NCBI GenBank assembly: GCA_013368325.1
Contig: JAACJK010000163.1
Location: forward strand, 3,224,001-3,288,000
DNA from: Ephemerocybe angulata
Taxonomy: Eukaryota; Basidiomycota; Agaricomycetes; Agaricales; Psathyrellaceae
Direction of reading: 5' to 3'
Length of the DNA stretch: 64,000 nucleotides
Shown here: in pieces, positions 10,272 to 23,109 of the stretch
Position numbering within the stretch: position 1 is the stretch's first letter
Layout: every line of letters begins with the position of its first letter
Made by a program: the position numbers and the translations under genes
The notes under the pieces: generated by a model
Databases searched by the model: none
Told to the model about the DNA's origin: nothing
Seen by the model: only the letters and a program-made list of their open reading frames with translations

Positions 10272-13200
10272 ATGAAGCGCCTTTCAGTGTTCACCGCGCT
10301 CGCTCTCCTCGTTCCCCATGCTTTTGGCATCGGGCAACAGTCCTGTGTCTCTTTCAAGTCCGACCCTTCTGGCTTCGCTGTCGTCTCTGGGAGGAGGGCT
10401 GCCTCCGTCCTCATCTCGGAGGATGATTGGCCAGGCGTCCAGCGCGCTGCAGCCGACTTCGTCGCCGACATCCAACGCGTCACGGGCGTCAAACCGACGT
10501 TCAAGAACGCTACATCCGCCAACGCCGCGCAGGGGAGCGGATCCGGGTCCCTTCCTATCATCATTGGAACGCTCGGCAAGTCGTCGCTCATCGACCAGGT
10601 CGTGAACGCTACGAAGCTGGACGTGTCTTCTCTCACTGGGAAGTGGGAGTCGTATCTGTCGAAACGCGTGGAGAACCCTCTGCCGGGCGTGTCCAGCGCG
10701 TACGTGATCATTGGATCGGACAAGCGCGGCAGTATCTACGCGCTCTATGACCACTCTGAGCAATTCGGTGGGTGTCGCTTCAGTTCTTCCGTGTTTGGTC
10801 ATTAACCAACTTTAATCCGAAACTTAGGTGTTTCTCCTTGGTATTGGTGAGTGGTTTAAGCACCTATACACGTCGATTCGTTGCTGAATTCGATTTCAGG
10901 TGGGCGGATGTCCCAGTGACCACTCAGTCGAACCTCTTCGTGTCTGCTTCGGGATGCTCCCATGGCGAACCAACTGTCAAGTACCGAGGAATTTTCATCA
11001 ACGACGAACAGCCAGCTCTGCAAAACTGGGCTCAGGAGAAGTTCACCAACGGCACTGGCGCCCCCTTCAACCATTTCTTCTACTCCAATGTGTAAGTCTG
11101 CACCCTTGGCGCTGGAGCGCTGGCTCAACTCTTCGGGTGATTAGGTTTGAGCTTATTCTCCGCCTTCGCGGGAACTACTTGTGGCCTGGTACGTTTCTAT
11201 GTTTCCTCCGTTGTATCGCCCCAAGTTCTGACGCCTGCTTCTTGTAGCTATGTGGGCTGGGTATGCAAATCTGTCGATCTTGTCAAAGCAACCAAGCTAA
11301 TGATGGTTCAGTAAATTCGGTGTCGATGACCTCCTCAACCAGTTCACTGCCGACTACTATGGCGTTGCTATGGGCACCAGGTAAGCCTCTTTCTGTTTTG
11401 TGTTAACTTTTTGTACAGTTACTGAAGTTATCGAATTCCAGTCATCAGGAGCCTATGATGCGTTCGACCCCCAACGAATTCACCGGCCTCGGCAAGTGGG
11501 ACTACACGACCAACAAGGAAGCCATCAAGAAATATCTTAAGGAGGGTGTTGAGCGCTCCAAGACCTTTGAGTCCATATATACCATGGGCATGCGTGGGTT
11601 CGGAGACTTGCCGCTCTCTGAGGATACCAACATCCAGCTTATGGAGGGCGTCATCGCCGATCAAACTCAAATCCTGAAGGATGTTTTCCAGGTCGAGGAC
11701 GTCTCTGGGATTCCCCAGGTCTGGGCTCTGTGTATGTCTTTGGTCTTCTAGGGTGCCTTCTCTGACTTCTCCTCTTTCGGGTTTCGTAGACAAGGAAGTT
11801 GAAGATTACTACGTTCACGGCTTGACGGTTCCCGATTATGTTACCCTTCTCTGGTCCGACGACAAGTAGGTTTGCTTTGCCCTTCCTCTTAGACGATGGT
11901 TGCTGATATATTCTGCTTAAAGCTGGGGAAATATTCGGGGCTTCCTTCCTCCTGACAAACGAAACAGGACCGGTGGTGCTGGTGTCTACTATCATGTACG
12001 TCGGGCCTCTTTCGCTCCTTGTCACCGTGCACTTATGCTAACTACCCTTTTAGTTCGATTATGTCGGAGACCCGCGTAACTTTAAGTGGATCATCGTAAG
12101 CCCTCAGCATTTGCCCTCATCAGTACTTTACTGACGGAGTTCATAGAGCACCCAACTCCAGAAAGTTCACGAGCAGCTCTCCATCGCAGTCGAACGTGCC
12201 TCCACCCGCCTCTGGATCGTCAACGTCGGTGATCTCAAGCCCTATGAGCGCGAGATCGAGTTCTTCCTCGGCTATGGATACAACGCCACCCGCTGGACGC
12301 CCAACAACATCGACGAATACGTGACCTCCTGGGCGCAACGCGAGTTCGACGTCGACGCGCCCACCGCTGGAACCATCAACTCTATCGTCGCCAACCTTAC
12401 CCGCTACAATTCTCGCCGTCATCCCGAGTTGTGGAACGCCACGACATACAGTCTAGTCAATTATCGAGAGTGAGCGCAATGCGTGGTTACTTAAGCGCGC
12501 GCCTAACAATGTGATTCGCAGGGCTGAGACTGTTCTCGCTGCGTGGAAGGCGTTGGAAGCGGCCTCGACCAAGATCTATAACTCTTTGCCACAGAGCTAC
12601 AAGGCCGCGTTCTTCCAGCTTGTTCACCACCCCGTTATCGCCAGTGCGAACCTGCAAGCCATCGTAAGCACATGTCATCTCTTCATGTTCGGGTGTCTGG
12701 CTTATGAAGGAACAGTATGTCAACGCTGGATTGAACAACTTGCGAGCTGTCCAGGCGAGGTTGAGCACGAATGAATTGGCACAGACGGTTGAGAAACTTT
12801 TCGAAGTCGACTACGATATCGAGACCCAGTATCATCAATTGCTCAATGGTGCGTCAGAGTCCCCCTTCCTCTGTTCAGTTGGATCTTAATTTCTTTCCAA
12901 AGGCAAATGGAATCAGTAAGTTTGGGACTGTCTTGTTACTTTCCTGCGTAAGCTGATGTTCGGATTCCCTCAGCATCATGGACCAGACCCGTAAGTCCCA
13001 GTCCATCGTAGTTCAGGCCCGAAACTAAGTCGGCGTAGACATCAGCTACGATTACTGGCAGCAACCTATGCAGAACTCAATGCCGCCCATCACGAAGGTG
13101 CAGGCCCGCAAGCAGGCTTTGCCCGGTGTGATGAGGATCGCGCCCGAGTACACCTTGGGAGCTTGGTACGCTCCGCCGCCTTTATCTCTTTAAGGCAACG

Positions 13201-14303
13201 TCTTGACTGCATCCTGCTTAGGCCCGGAGACAACCGCAACAACTGCAAGGATGGTTACAACTGCCCTGACCCCACCCTGAGCCTCAACAACTTCGACAAT
13301 TTCAATAACCGATACGTCGACGTCGGCGCCGCGGGTCCTAACCCCTTCACCTTCACTGTTGCTGCCAACGCATCCTGGGTCCACCTTTCCACGTCCAAGG
13401 GCAGCATCTCGACCAAGAACACGGAGCAGAGGGTGTTCCTGAGTGTTGCAGACTGGAACCAGCTGAACGACGGTGTGAACGCCGCGCTTGTCACCTTCAC
13501 GGCCACATCTTCCAAGTTCCCCGTATCGGTTGTGAATGTGAACTTTGTGGCGACGAAGAACGCCGTACCTGCTGGATTCAAGGGTGAGTTCCGCCGACTC
13601 CTACTCTAGTGAGAAATGATTCTGACAGGTTTCTCTAGGCTTTGTTGAGAGCCAGGGCGTCGTCTCCATTGAAGCGGCTCACCACCAGCGCAACACCCCT
13701 GTTAGCGATATCGCGTGGACGGAGCTTCCTGGGCTCGGAAAGACACTCTCCGGTCTCACTCCCCTCCCTCGGTCCGCCCTGAGCTTCGAAATAGGCGCCG
13801 GCCCTTCGGTGTATGTACCATCCACTTTCTTCGTATTTCATTCATACTAACCTCCAAATTCTTAGTGAATACGACTTCCTCAACTTCAACACCATTGGGG
13901 GCTCAGGCAATCTCACCGCGACCTTCCTCCTCTCCCCCTCGCTCAACGCTGCGACTGACGAGAAGCCGCTCGCGTTCAGCGTTTCGCTGGACGGTGCGGC
14001 GCCCATCCGGATTCAGCCCGTGCCGGCGAGCAGCAGGAAGAGCGACCCTCCTGGCTGGGGAACCATCAACGGATGGGTCGCGAATGCGATCAACAAGCAG
14101 ACAGTACTGTTTACTGGCATCGCGCCTGGGAAGCATACCCTTAAGGTTTCGATGATGGAGCCTGCGGTTGTGTTGCAAAAGATTGTTATCGGTGCGTGAA
14201 GTTTCCATACGTTGAAGGATGTAACTGACTTCTGTAGCGATGTTTAGACGCCGGAGGAATCATGGAGAGCTATCTTGGTCCTCCCGAGAGCAAGATCGTC
14301 TGA
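10272..14303 (+). CDS. GH115 xylan alpha-1,2-glucuronidase, secreted (994 aa, 20 exons)
   Basis: Removes (4-O-methyl)glucuronic acid side chains from xylan outside the cell. The start is supported by a signal peptide, MKRLSVFTALALLVPHAFG. Family signatures appear in order: VSPWYWWADVP (167-177), KYRGIFINDEQPAL (199-212), LRGNYLWPAMW, MGTSHQEPMMRS and LTVPDYVTLLWSDDNWG, then a C-terminal beta domain. Exons: 10272-10767, 10828-10846, 10900-11091, 11145-11188, 11248-11260, 11312-11380, 11442-11731, 11790-11865, 11923-11995, 12054-12095, 12147-12469, 12522-12663, 12716-12848, 12903-12915, 12974-12990, 13039-13165, 13222-13583, 13639-13810, 13866-14191, 14248-14303. They sum to 2985 nt with no frame break. 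Four exons are only 19, 13, 13 and 17 nt. Length matches fungal GH115 enzymes. It faces FES1 tail to tail. Confidence 0.94.
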
Positions 14304-14463
14304 TCTGTCAGTCCATGACTGTGCATACTTATCTATATCTATTTGATACTCGAGGAAATTTAAAGAAATTAACCTCTCATTTCTACACGAAGCACCATCA
14401 CCATTAGCCAACAGGTGTGCGTAAGGTAGAGGATTTCCAGCTCAAGAACATACAGTCTAGATT

Positions 14464-15956
14464 CTACAAAGCCGAGGTGAACTCTGACAGTTCGGCGCTT
14501 GTCAAATTCCACTTTTCTTCAAGTTGCTGAGCGCCGCCAGCTGCGGCCTTTTGAGCCTCGACCCATTTCTTCAAGCTCTCCCTCTGTGAAGGTGTGAACG
14601 ATCCACGGCACGCTACAACGTAGGTGTGTAGGAGTCTAACACGAAGAGAAGGTCAGCAATCAAGCCACTGAACAGAATTATAGGAATGCTCACCTCAGCG
14701 CTTTCTCTTCGTAGTCCTGATCGGCTTCGATGTTCTCCCCGTCCTCACCGTGGGGTAGAGGTGAAACCACAGACGCGATCACAGCGTCCAGAATGCCATG
14801 CTTGCTCAGAGCCTCCAACGTCAACTCGGAGGTCTGCGAGCGCGATGCGTCGCGCAGATTAGCTGCGTGCGAGTTGTCGTGCACGACGTCGCCAGCGGGG
14901 GCGTCGTCCGGGGTATGAATGTTCACCGGGGCGGGTACAGCTTGGGTTTCGGCGGCGGGGTCGGTGTTATGGAACGCGACCGTTGAAGCGGAAGGAGTGG
15001 ACGATGGGTCTGCAGCGGGAATGAAGCGCAGGCTAAGGCCTTCTGACGACTGGGCGTGCGTTTCGATCTGGGGCTGGGGCTGAGGCTGGGGAGCCCCGAG
15101 GAGGAGTGGCGGGGGTTGGGGTTGATTTCGGGCGGGGGTTGAAGAGGAACGTGGTCCTGGGTCGGTGGGTACGAGGAGCGCTGCGAGGAGAAAGATGGTT
15201 TTGCGGCGGACGCCGATGTTGGGGTCTTGCAGGGCGTCTCGGAGCTTCTCCCAGCCGTTAACTCCGGGCTGGGAGAGGATTTTGACTGCGGGAGAGTTGT
15301 GCTTTAGCAGGCCTGAGAGAGTGTATATTGCTTTTGCGCGGGCAGATACCGTAGATGTGGGGGAAGGCGTGAGGAATGAGAGTAGGGTAGGAATGGGGTT
15401 GTATTTTAGGTACTTTAATCCAGGATCGAAAGTCAGTAATCGAAATAGGTTGACAAAGAAGTTATGACGAACTGCATCCTGTGCCGAAGGGTTGTTCTGC
15501 AGTGCAGTTCCGATAACCCAGAGTGCGTGGACTTTGATGTCCGTTGAAGCTTCCTCTGAAGTCAACAAAGATTGGATAGGTTCCCATAGCTTCATGCTTT
15601 CGAGGTCTATTTGGAGATCAGAACCTCGGTTAGGAAAGGCGGCCTTCAGACTCACTGTTGGCATTATCAATATGTTCAATTAACTGAAGGTCTGATTAGT
15701 GCGGCGTTCAAAGCATAGGGCTGAAAACCATTCGTACCAACTCCAGATCGTCTAGGGCAATGATCCGCTCAACTTCAGTCTTGGATGTATCCACAGCAAT
15801 GGCAACATCATCTTTCATGCGCTCAGCATCCGGCTTTCCGAGTAGCATATGAATCATCTCGGGATTGAGATCCTCTCGTCGGGGCAAAGGTCCATCGGTC
15901 GGCGCACTGTCCAACGGTGTGGAGTTTTCGATTGACCATCGTAGGAGGGACTGCAT
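14464..15956 (-). CDS. FES1: Hsp70 nucleotide-exchange factor Fes1/HspBP1 (423 aa)
   Basis: Cytosolic armadillo-type protein that releases ADP from Hsp70 and helps send misfolded proteins to degradation. The start MQSLLRWSIENSTP is the classic Fes1 N-terminus, followed by LEDL-type and IEHIDNANNLESMKLW motifs and then armadillo repeats (VHALWVIGTALQNNP, ARAKAIYTLSGLLKHN, GVRRKTIFLLAALL). Exons on the minus strand: 15956-15738, 15683-15656 (28 nt), 15606-15473, 15412-14694, 14635-14464, totalling 1272 nt. Intron 3 (15472-15413) is exactly 60 nt with no stop, so unspliced mRNA would insert 20 residues in frame. The C-terminus (RLLHTYVVACRGSFTPSQRE) comes from the last exon. A Pro/Gln-rich linker near the middle is longer than in yeast. 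Confidence 0.93.
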
Positions 15957-16831
15957 TTAGGAGGAAATTTCTCGGTTTTCTGGTGTCGTGTAGGTTTGTT
16001 AGAAGGAAGGATTGGAGAGCAGGACGTAAATTGAGTTTTATTCAGCTGAGATGAGACGCTCGAAGATGCTCGAAGGCGCTAGAACGAGATCAGAGATAAG
16101 CGAGATTTAATCTTATCGCTTGACATTCCACATCCGCCATCATCGGAGTTCGAACACAAACTATATAGTCAGCGCACCTAAAAGTTTTCTCTCCTTGTTC
16201 CCCTCCCCGTTCCATTCTGCCAATGGTGAGCATCAGCTTCTCTATGCATTTTTCGTCAACACCACGAATGCGGTGATGATTCAAACTTTAACCATACTTT
16301 ACCACATTCCGACCACAATTTTGGGGAATACTTTTATCGATTTCAGCCTTGTCTGAGCATTCATCCTGTGCAAACTTTGCAGTCTTCCACAGATTCTAAC
16401 CTATCCTTCTTAGGTCCTCTACTCTTCGATATCTAATGGCTATTGCTCTTACTTTCCATACAGTGAGTACCCGATTACTCCCCTGGAACATTCATTTCCG
16501 CCTCGTTTGATGAAAATTTTCGATGGGCGGACACAAATCCCTGACCTATACCAAAGTCCCCACCGTACAAACCGGGGATTGGGAAGGGGAGCTGTTGATT
16601 CATCGTTTCTCTGACTTCTTCGTGCCAACTTACGTGCAACATCATACTAAAATACCTTCTTACCTCCCAGGTCTTTCAAATTGTACTTCACATGTATCTC
16701 TCTCTACACTACATTATAATCCAAACCTTTTCGCGCACCCTAAATCTTGCTCATTGCTGAAGGCTAGTCGCAAAGATGAAACTAATTGCAAGCTTCAAAG
16801 TCTGTCTGTATGACAAGCAATCGGGTTTGAA
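15957..16831. other. Intergenic between FES1 and the NLR
   Basis: Contains the FES1 promoter and the 3-prime end of the NLR gene. AT-rich with short frames only; no feature I can defend. Confidence 0.35.
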
Positions 16832-19800
16832 TTATCTAGCTCTACTTCCTAGGTTCCAACTCATCGAGCGCAACAGCATCGCACTAATAGCTTTTCGATT
16901 ATCGCCGCCAGTGAGCGTCAGCGCTGTCTGCCTCTTCTCGTCCCTCGCATTCACGTCAATCTCTGGGTGTTGAAGTAGCATCCCGACGACGCCCATATGA
17001 CCCTTCGAACACGCCAACATAAGCGCTGTCTTCTTACCCCTGATCGCACAGACATTAACTTTGGTGTCTTTGCGATTCAGCAGCAATTCGACTAGCCACT
17101 CGGCTCCAGCCTCGGCGGCGTACAGCAGAGGAGTGTATCCTCTGTTGTCCTGGACGTTAACATCGATGGCAGGGTGTCCCAGAAGATGTCGGCATATAAC
17201 CTCCTGCCCGTCACCCACCGCAGCCAACAAGGGTGTCACACCCGCACTGCACCTCACATTCACATCGATCTCGCTCCCCAAGGAAAGAAGATACCTCACC
17301 ATCTCTTCCCTCCCAAACTTCACAGCGCGCACTAGTGCCGTATCGGTTGTTGGATCGAATGCCTGCCGCGGGTGGGCGAGGAGGAGTTGGAAGATGGGCA
17401 CCGAGCCGTGGAGGGCGGCCTCTGTAAATGCAGTGAACCCGAACGCTGTGCTCTGGTTCACGTTGATGGCGTCAGGACCACAGCACCGCAGGAAGGTGCG
17501 CACGATGTCCTCGAAGCCAAAGGCACAGGCGATCATGAGCGCCGTGCGTCCCTGGTCGTCCTGCGCGTGGAGGTCGATGAGCGCCGAGGTGGGTCCGGTA
17601 CGTGTGTTGTTGTACGTGAGGAGGAGTTCCACAGTCGACGTGCGCCCCCAGGTCGTGGCGAGGATCAGTGCTGTGGCGTCGTGGTGCTTGGAGCGTGCGT
17701 TGATATCGAGTGGTTCATCGGAGGAGAGGAAGCGCTCGACAAGTGCGTTGTGGCCTTGCTGACATGCGAGCATGAGAGGCGTGTACCCGTAATCGTCAAG
17801 TGCGTTCACCCTGCTGGGCATGTCGAAGAAGATGGCTTCCGCGATCTTCTGGTGCCCACGATAGGCTGCGAGGTGCAGAGGAGTGGACCCCGTTGAGGTA
17901 CGCTCGTCCAGGTTCGCTTTGATGAACGAGAGCAGGTAGGTGAAGCCGTGTACAGCGACAAGGTGGGCGGGCTGGATGATTTCCCCCACTGGGACAGACG
18001 GAGAATTTGACGATGAGGACTTCATCGGCCGCTGCCACCCCGATGCGACGGTGATCTGGCACGCATAGTTTTTCCGACTCAGCACGAAGTGTCTGACAAC
18101 GCCTTTCAGGCCTTCGGGGTCAAGCTCCTCGGAGAGCGCTTGCTTGGCGTGGACCGCCCAGCTGCCATATGCATAAGAGAACTGGACCTCTGGATTGGAA
18201 GGACTACGGCCTTGCGGAACAAATGCTTCTTCATAGAGAGTGGATGGGTCTGGTTCCAGGGCAGAAAATGAAGAGAGGTAGATGATGCAGTGTTTTGCGA
18301 TGAAACTGTGTGGGGCTTTGAATATCGGTTCAGGGAGGTTCTGAATGAACTCGTCGGCAGTCAAGTCTACCAACATCGTTAGCGGCGTGCCCAAGAAACC
18401 GCTGACTTCTGTCGGAAAGACTCACGGACAAGTCGGACAATTCGAGTGCTCTGATCCACCACGAGCAGCCCACAACAGCACGACAGAATCACCGATTCGG
18501 GGGGACGGTCAAGCGCGTCGATGCCGTACTTGGGGGAGACGTTTGCCAGCGCCGTGCGGAGGGCGTCCATCGTGATATAAGATTGTGCGTATGTAACCCA
18601 GACCAGAGCACGCTTAGCCAGGGAGATTTCGCGATCGCCCTGGCCCTCAATCCGTTCCATCGTCAGTTGGTACAGTGGGGCAGCACCGGAGGGCAGCTGC
18701 TCCACCTTTTCGAGGAGGTCTCGCCGGGTGATGCATTTCTTGAGCGACTCGACTTGCAAGGATGCCAGGAGGAACCTGGGAACGGTCACTTCGGCATCTT
18801 GAACGAGCGTATGGGGAGGTCACTTACATGCCACTGGCTTTAAGGTTGATCTTCGAAACAATTTGATCGCTCAGCGACTGCGTTTCCTCCAAGATTTCCG
18901 AAAGTCGATCCGTGCTCTGCAACGCAGTCGTCACGAACAGATCGATATCCGCCCGATTCTGCTCTACGATCTGCAGCCGGATGACCTCCCTCTCCAACAG
19001 GATGCTCCCTGCACCCGTACTCGGATTCGGAGTGACGTTCGGGCGCGACGTTAATAGGATATTCACATTCGCCATCGGCCAGAGCAAGCGCACGAGCTTG
19101 TCGCGGGTATCTTTTTGCAGCTCATCTAAAGCGTCGACAACGATGAAGACGCGTCTGTAGAGGCTAAGGACGCGCTGTAGGATGTCGGGGACGTGCTCGG
19201 GCTGGAGCGCGGTCGACTTGGTCTGGTAGTCTGAAAAGATGGGGTGTATGATCCCAGAGACGTCGGGACGGTCTTGTTCGTAGAGCTGCCGGAGGAATGT
19301 GGCAAGGATTTCGTGAGGTGAGGGCTGTGTCTTGTATTGGCACATGAAGAAGAGGACGACGTCCTCGCCGCTCGATTGAACGCAAAAGCCTTGCAGGTCG
19401 TTTACTGCAATTGTCCTGTATCGAACGCACAGTCAGTATGCACTGGACTCCTCATAACTTCAAAAGAACGCACGTCAACATGGACTTTCCTGCCCCAGCT
19501 GTAAACAGTTCCGGACATTTTGAGCTTTAACACTATTGACAGAATCAGATGTCGGAAGTACGCACGCATCCCTGTAACCCAGAGCACCTTCTGCTCTCCT
19601 CTCAGCCAGCGTTTGTATTCGGCGCCTTCTACGAACCAGGATCCAGTCCCGATCGTCCGCTTCGAAAATACATCATGCTGGATGCTTCGAGCGTCCATGG
19701 GGCTCAGCCATCGGGCGACGCGCTGGATTGCTGTTTCCTTGAGATCTTCAACAACTTGCCGGCTATTGGGGAATGTGTATTACTCACAGGCAATCCTGTC

Positions 19801-20010
19801 CCTCCCTCCATCCGCCCCCATACGGATGTTCAGAGTATCGATGGAAAAGCCATTGGCGCCCGTAAAGAGCTGTGGGGCTTCGATCACCTCAATCAGCCTT
19901 GTTCTGTAGGTGATCTGGGAAAGGCGCAACTAACCCGCTGCTGCGTTCAAGGCATAATGCGCATCGCGAGCGTACATCCCCGCAAAGGGATCGCGCTGAG
20001 GGAAGGACAT
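16832..20010 (-). CDS. NLR-like protein: NACHT NTPase plus ten ankyrin repeats
   Basis: STAND-class signalling ATPase of the type thought to act in fungal self/non-self recognition. Order: an N-terminal GANGFSIDTLNI segment, a helical RVARWLSPMDARS linker, P-loop GMPGAGKSML (assembled across the intron 19565-19499), Walker B VFIVVDALDEL, winged-helix region ending RLVHLTADEFIQNLPEP, and ten ankyrin repeats (for example GSTPLHLAAYRGHQKIAEAI, RGYTPLLYAAEAGAEWLVEL) to the stop at 16832. Internal junctions near 18795-18840 and 18370-18425 splice in frame. The 5-prime end is provisional: an ATG at 20010 exists, but I could not join its exon to the GFSI exon in phase, so the true start may differ. 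This is the only NACHT gene in the window without a visible disabling lesion. Confidence 0.82.
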
Positions 20011-20282
20011 GGTGGTTGGGGGGTAAGAAGTGACATGTACCGCACGCAAGCTGCCTAAGTAAGCCCAGCCGTCGACTGCCAGGATTGTCACGGGTGCTGT
20101 TCAGTGCACAGCCCCCAGCGCTACATTAGGCGCTCGTGGCTTGATGCACAGGATGTTTGGCATCGCCTGGAAACACACCAGCAGATGTTACCCCACCTGA
20201 AATACGCGCTGATATATGCTCACGCGCACAAAATCTCGGAGCATATACAGAATATCGCTGTAGCGCATGAACCGATTAATAT

Positions 20283-23109
20283 TTACAAATTACAAGTCAA
20301 CAAGTATCCGTCCGGTAAATGTCTCCCAGCTGCGACTTTGAAACGTTTCGTCATATGAGTGTAGCCCAAGTTCTTCAGGGCCAAAAGAACGGCGCTCCCG
20401 TGGTGCTTCAGGATATCTCCCAACTCATGCGACCCTGGCACTGCGAGTTCGGTGAAGATACACAGTACGCGGAACCTGAAGAAAGCAATCCCCAATTAGC
20501 ACGCTCAAAACCTTTAACACAAGAATAGGCCTTACCATTGAGCATACATGTACTGCCCGCCCGCTTTAGCTGGTTCCTGGTGACCTTGGCTCCAGGAGAC
20601 GGAGACGGAAAGGATAGCCGGAAGTCCAGTGGGATTCTCGAGCATGTTCCTCAACAACCATCGGATTCTATCTTGGGTGATGTAGCAATGGTGTTTCGAG
20701 CGCTGTGGATCCGCTAGAAACTCAAGAAATGACGGGAAAAAGACGTGGAGATGTATGCCGAAGTTTTGTTGGACAATGGGTACCATCGGTAAGGTATCTT
20801 TTGTGAAAACGTGTGGTTTTGTCTCCTCGTCGAAGCGTTTGTGAGCTTCGAGAGCTCCTGCTGATAAAGAACCGGTGGGCGGAATGATATCCGGAGTTGC
20901 ATTTTCGCTCCAATACATGAGGTAGGAATCGTTCAGAGAAACTGGTATGATTTCTCCTGCGAGGCTGAGTGATGGATAATAAGCGCTGCCTCCATCCGGA
21001 ACGGCGACAACCGAAAGACTTTCGAAGCTCTCCGAGAAACAGGCGTCGAGGAGGCGTTTGAGGATGTTGGAAGTGTGGGAAGCTTCCTGATCCAAAAAGA
21101 CAAGCATAGCCTCATCGTACGAAGACCGAAATGACGCGGTACAACTGCGTGCTCTCTCCCGTTGCGATTCTGGTGAGGACTCGAGTTGCTGAAAGCTAAA
21201 AAGACCATGGCCCCACACCCACTGTAGCAAGGCAGTGATGCGTTGAGGGAGCTGAGGGGACTTGATCGAAAACCATTGCTTGAAATCGAAGCATGAGAGT
21301 CGATTGAGGAGGGGTTCAGTGATCGCTGCTTCAGGGAGATGGTGGTGTCTCCAGGCATAAAATGCGTAGATTGAAGGGTCTAAGTAGAATTTGTCAGTGG
21401 TCCAAAACATCTCTAATACAAGCACAGACCTTGGAGGATTATGTCGGCAGTTGGGTGCATTATCAAATGGAGTCTGTCAATGCATTTGCAAAGCATTTGG
21501 GCATGGGACAAGCGGAGATCTATAAAATATGTCCCTGCCCGACTTTCAGATGTGATGAAGTCAAAGAACGAGGCATGGAACAGAGGTTGCTTCTCCGACC
21601 AATTCAGGTTTTCGACATCTACAACTGAATGGAGGCCTCGAAGTGCTTGATACGACTCGCCAGGAGATCTCTGAGAAAGGGTGTCCAGCACATCCCAGCG
21701 GTCGGAGACAGACTTGACGGTGTAGTCAAAACATATGACTTCACCGAGAACCTCAAGCATTAGGTTTGCATTGGGGCATGACTTTAAAATGTCGAGATAA
21801 AGGTTGTCGATGCTGGAGAAAAGGGCTGGTCCAGCACTTGGGCGCTTCAACGATGACATAAGAATTTCGAGCTGCTTCCATGGTACTGACCAACGATCAT
21901 CGATGAAGCGAATGGCAGTGGTGACGAAGACATACTGCCCGGATGCTTTCCCGACGATGACTTCGTATACATGAAAAGGGGGCCATGGCTTGTCGAAATA
22001 CCGCATGGAGTCTCTATTGCGCGGACGTGCGCAGATCCGCTCAAATTCTTTGTTAAGGTAGTGCCAAATGTCTTCATCCGCCTTTGCTGTCCAACCTAGG
22101 GAAAGAAGCTCTGTCATCGGTGACAAAGGTTCGCCCTGAAATGCGGCTTTCAGCCATTCTTCAGCACGGCTGCAGAGGAGTACTGTGAGGGGAAGGTTGG
22201 AGGAGACCAGTGACAATAGAAGGGTGAGGACAATCTCTTGTTCTTGCTCTCTGTCTGAGTCAGCTGTCCCGATGCACTCGTCCAAGCCATCGATGATGAT
22301 GAGCTGGTGGGGTAGGCCTTGAAGGTCCAGCGAACGACATGGACTGACGATGAGCTGATCGAGCTGCACCTCTGGGGCTTTCGTGAAGATCAACGGGTTC
22401 CTCCGGATTGCTTGTTCGATGCGAGGAAGCATTCCTGGTATCCTTGGAGCCATTTGCCATGCGAGTGATGCAACCAACTTGGTAGACCTGTGACCGGTGC
22501 CGCTCTATGAGGCGTGCCGACCTCGATAGAGGGACCTGCGGATTTGATTATAAATTTGGCTGGAACGATTTCCGGCGTCCATAAAAGGAAATGGCACCTG
22601 CTCATGAATTCAGTTTTCTTTGCATTTGAGCATTCAGAGCCCAATGCACAGGTAAAAGAGAATATATTACCTTTAAAAGTGTCTATGTCCCCAACAGGCT
22701 CAAGAAACACATTCTCAGACAACCAACGGATGAAACACAGGCTTCCTGGGTGTGCAGGCCAACGAAGCCGAGACCTTGTACCTTGAGAAAGGGTTCTGTT
22801 CATTTCTATTGAAAAAACAGTCTTCAAAGCGTTACATGCATACTATAGTGTACTCTGAGAGCCTCTAAAGATTAAACGGGAAGGATGGAGAGCTACGCAG
22901 AGGGAATCGCATTTTATAGAGGGTGTGCCATTTCCTTTTTTGGGTGGCGGCAAACGCCGAAAATCGCTCCTGCCAAAAAAAATATTAAATCCGCCAGTCC
23001 CTCTATCGAGGTTTGCCTCATAGAGCGGCACTGGTCACGAGTCTACCAACTTGGACGAGTCGCTCCGATCTATCGAGGACCTTGAGAAGTGTAGCTGCGC
23101 CCCCGTAAC
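20283..23109 (-). pseudogene. NACHT gene, C-terminal part, 5-prime truncated and MITE-interrupted
   Basis: Coding sequence runs from an FSRSSIDRSDSSKLVASLAW segment (split by the MITE at 22483-23045) through Walker B HQLIIIDGLDECIG (about 22290) and a long helical region to a C-terminal domain (LLDACFSE, HHCYITQDRIRWLL, RFRVLCIFTEL) ending at 20283. Deleting the MITE and one 9-bp duplication restores the frame SDSSKLVASLAWQMA. The P-loop half is missing here; matching N-terminal sequence lies at 36305-36719 across the 13.2 kb element on the same strand. The two pieces overlap slightly in the AAAFFFSR region and are not identical there, so they are either one gene split with later divergence or two paralogues truncated at the same place. 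No ankyrin repeats. Confidence 0.75.
22483..23045. mobile_element. MULE-like MITE, 563 bp, with 9-bp target duplication
   Basis: Imperfect terminal inverted repeats of about 115 bp: 22483-22597 and the reverse complement of 22931-23045. They share TAGAC at the tip, GTGCCGCTCTATGAGGC, ACCTCGATAGAGGGAC and AAAGGAAATGGCAC. Flanks carry the direct repeat CCAACTTGG at 22474-22482 and 23046-23054. Long TIRs with a 9-bp duplication suggest Mutator-type mobilisation. The 330-bp interior has a minus-strand open frame of unknown origin. It inserted in the coding exon of a NACHT gene. Confidence 0.85.

Noticed and set aside
17061..17896. Long plus-strand frames opposite the ankyrin repeats
   Set aside because: Shadows of the repeat-rich minus-strand coding exon; no homology in those frames.
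22390..22827. 145-codon minus-strand frame as a gene
   Set aside because: It starts inside the MITE and ends in NACHT coding sequence; a chance fusion, kept only as a possible captured fragment.
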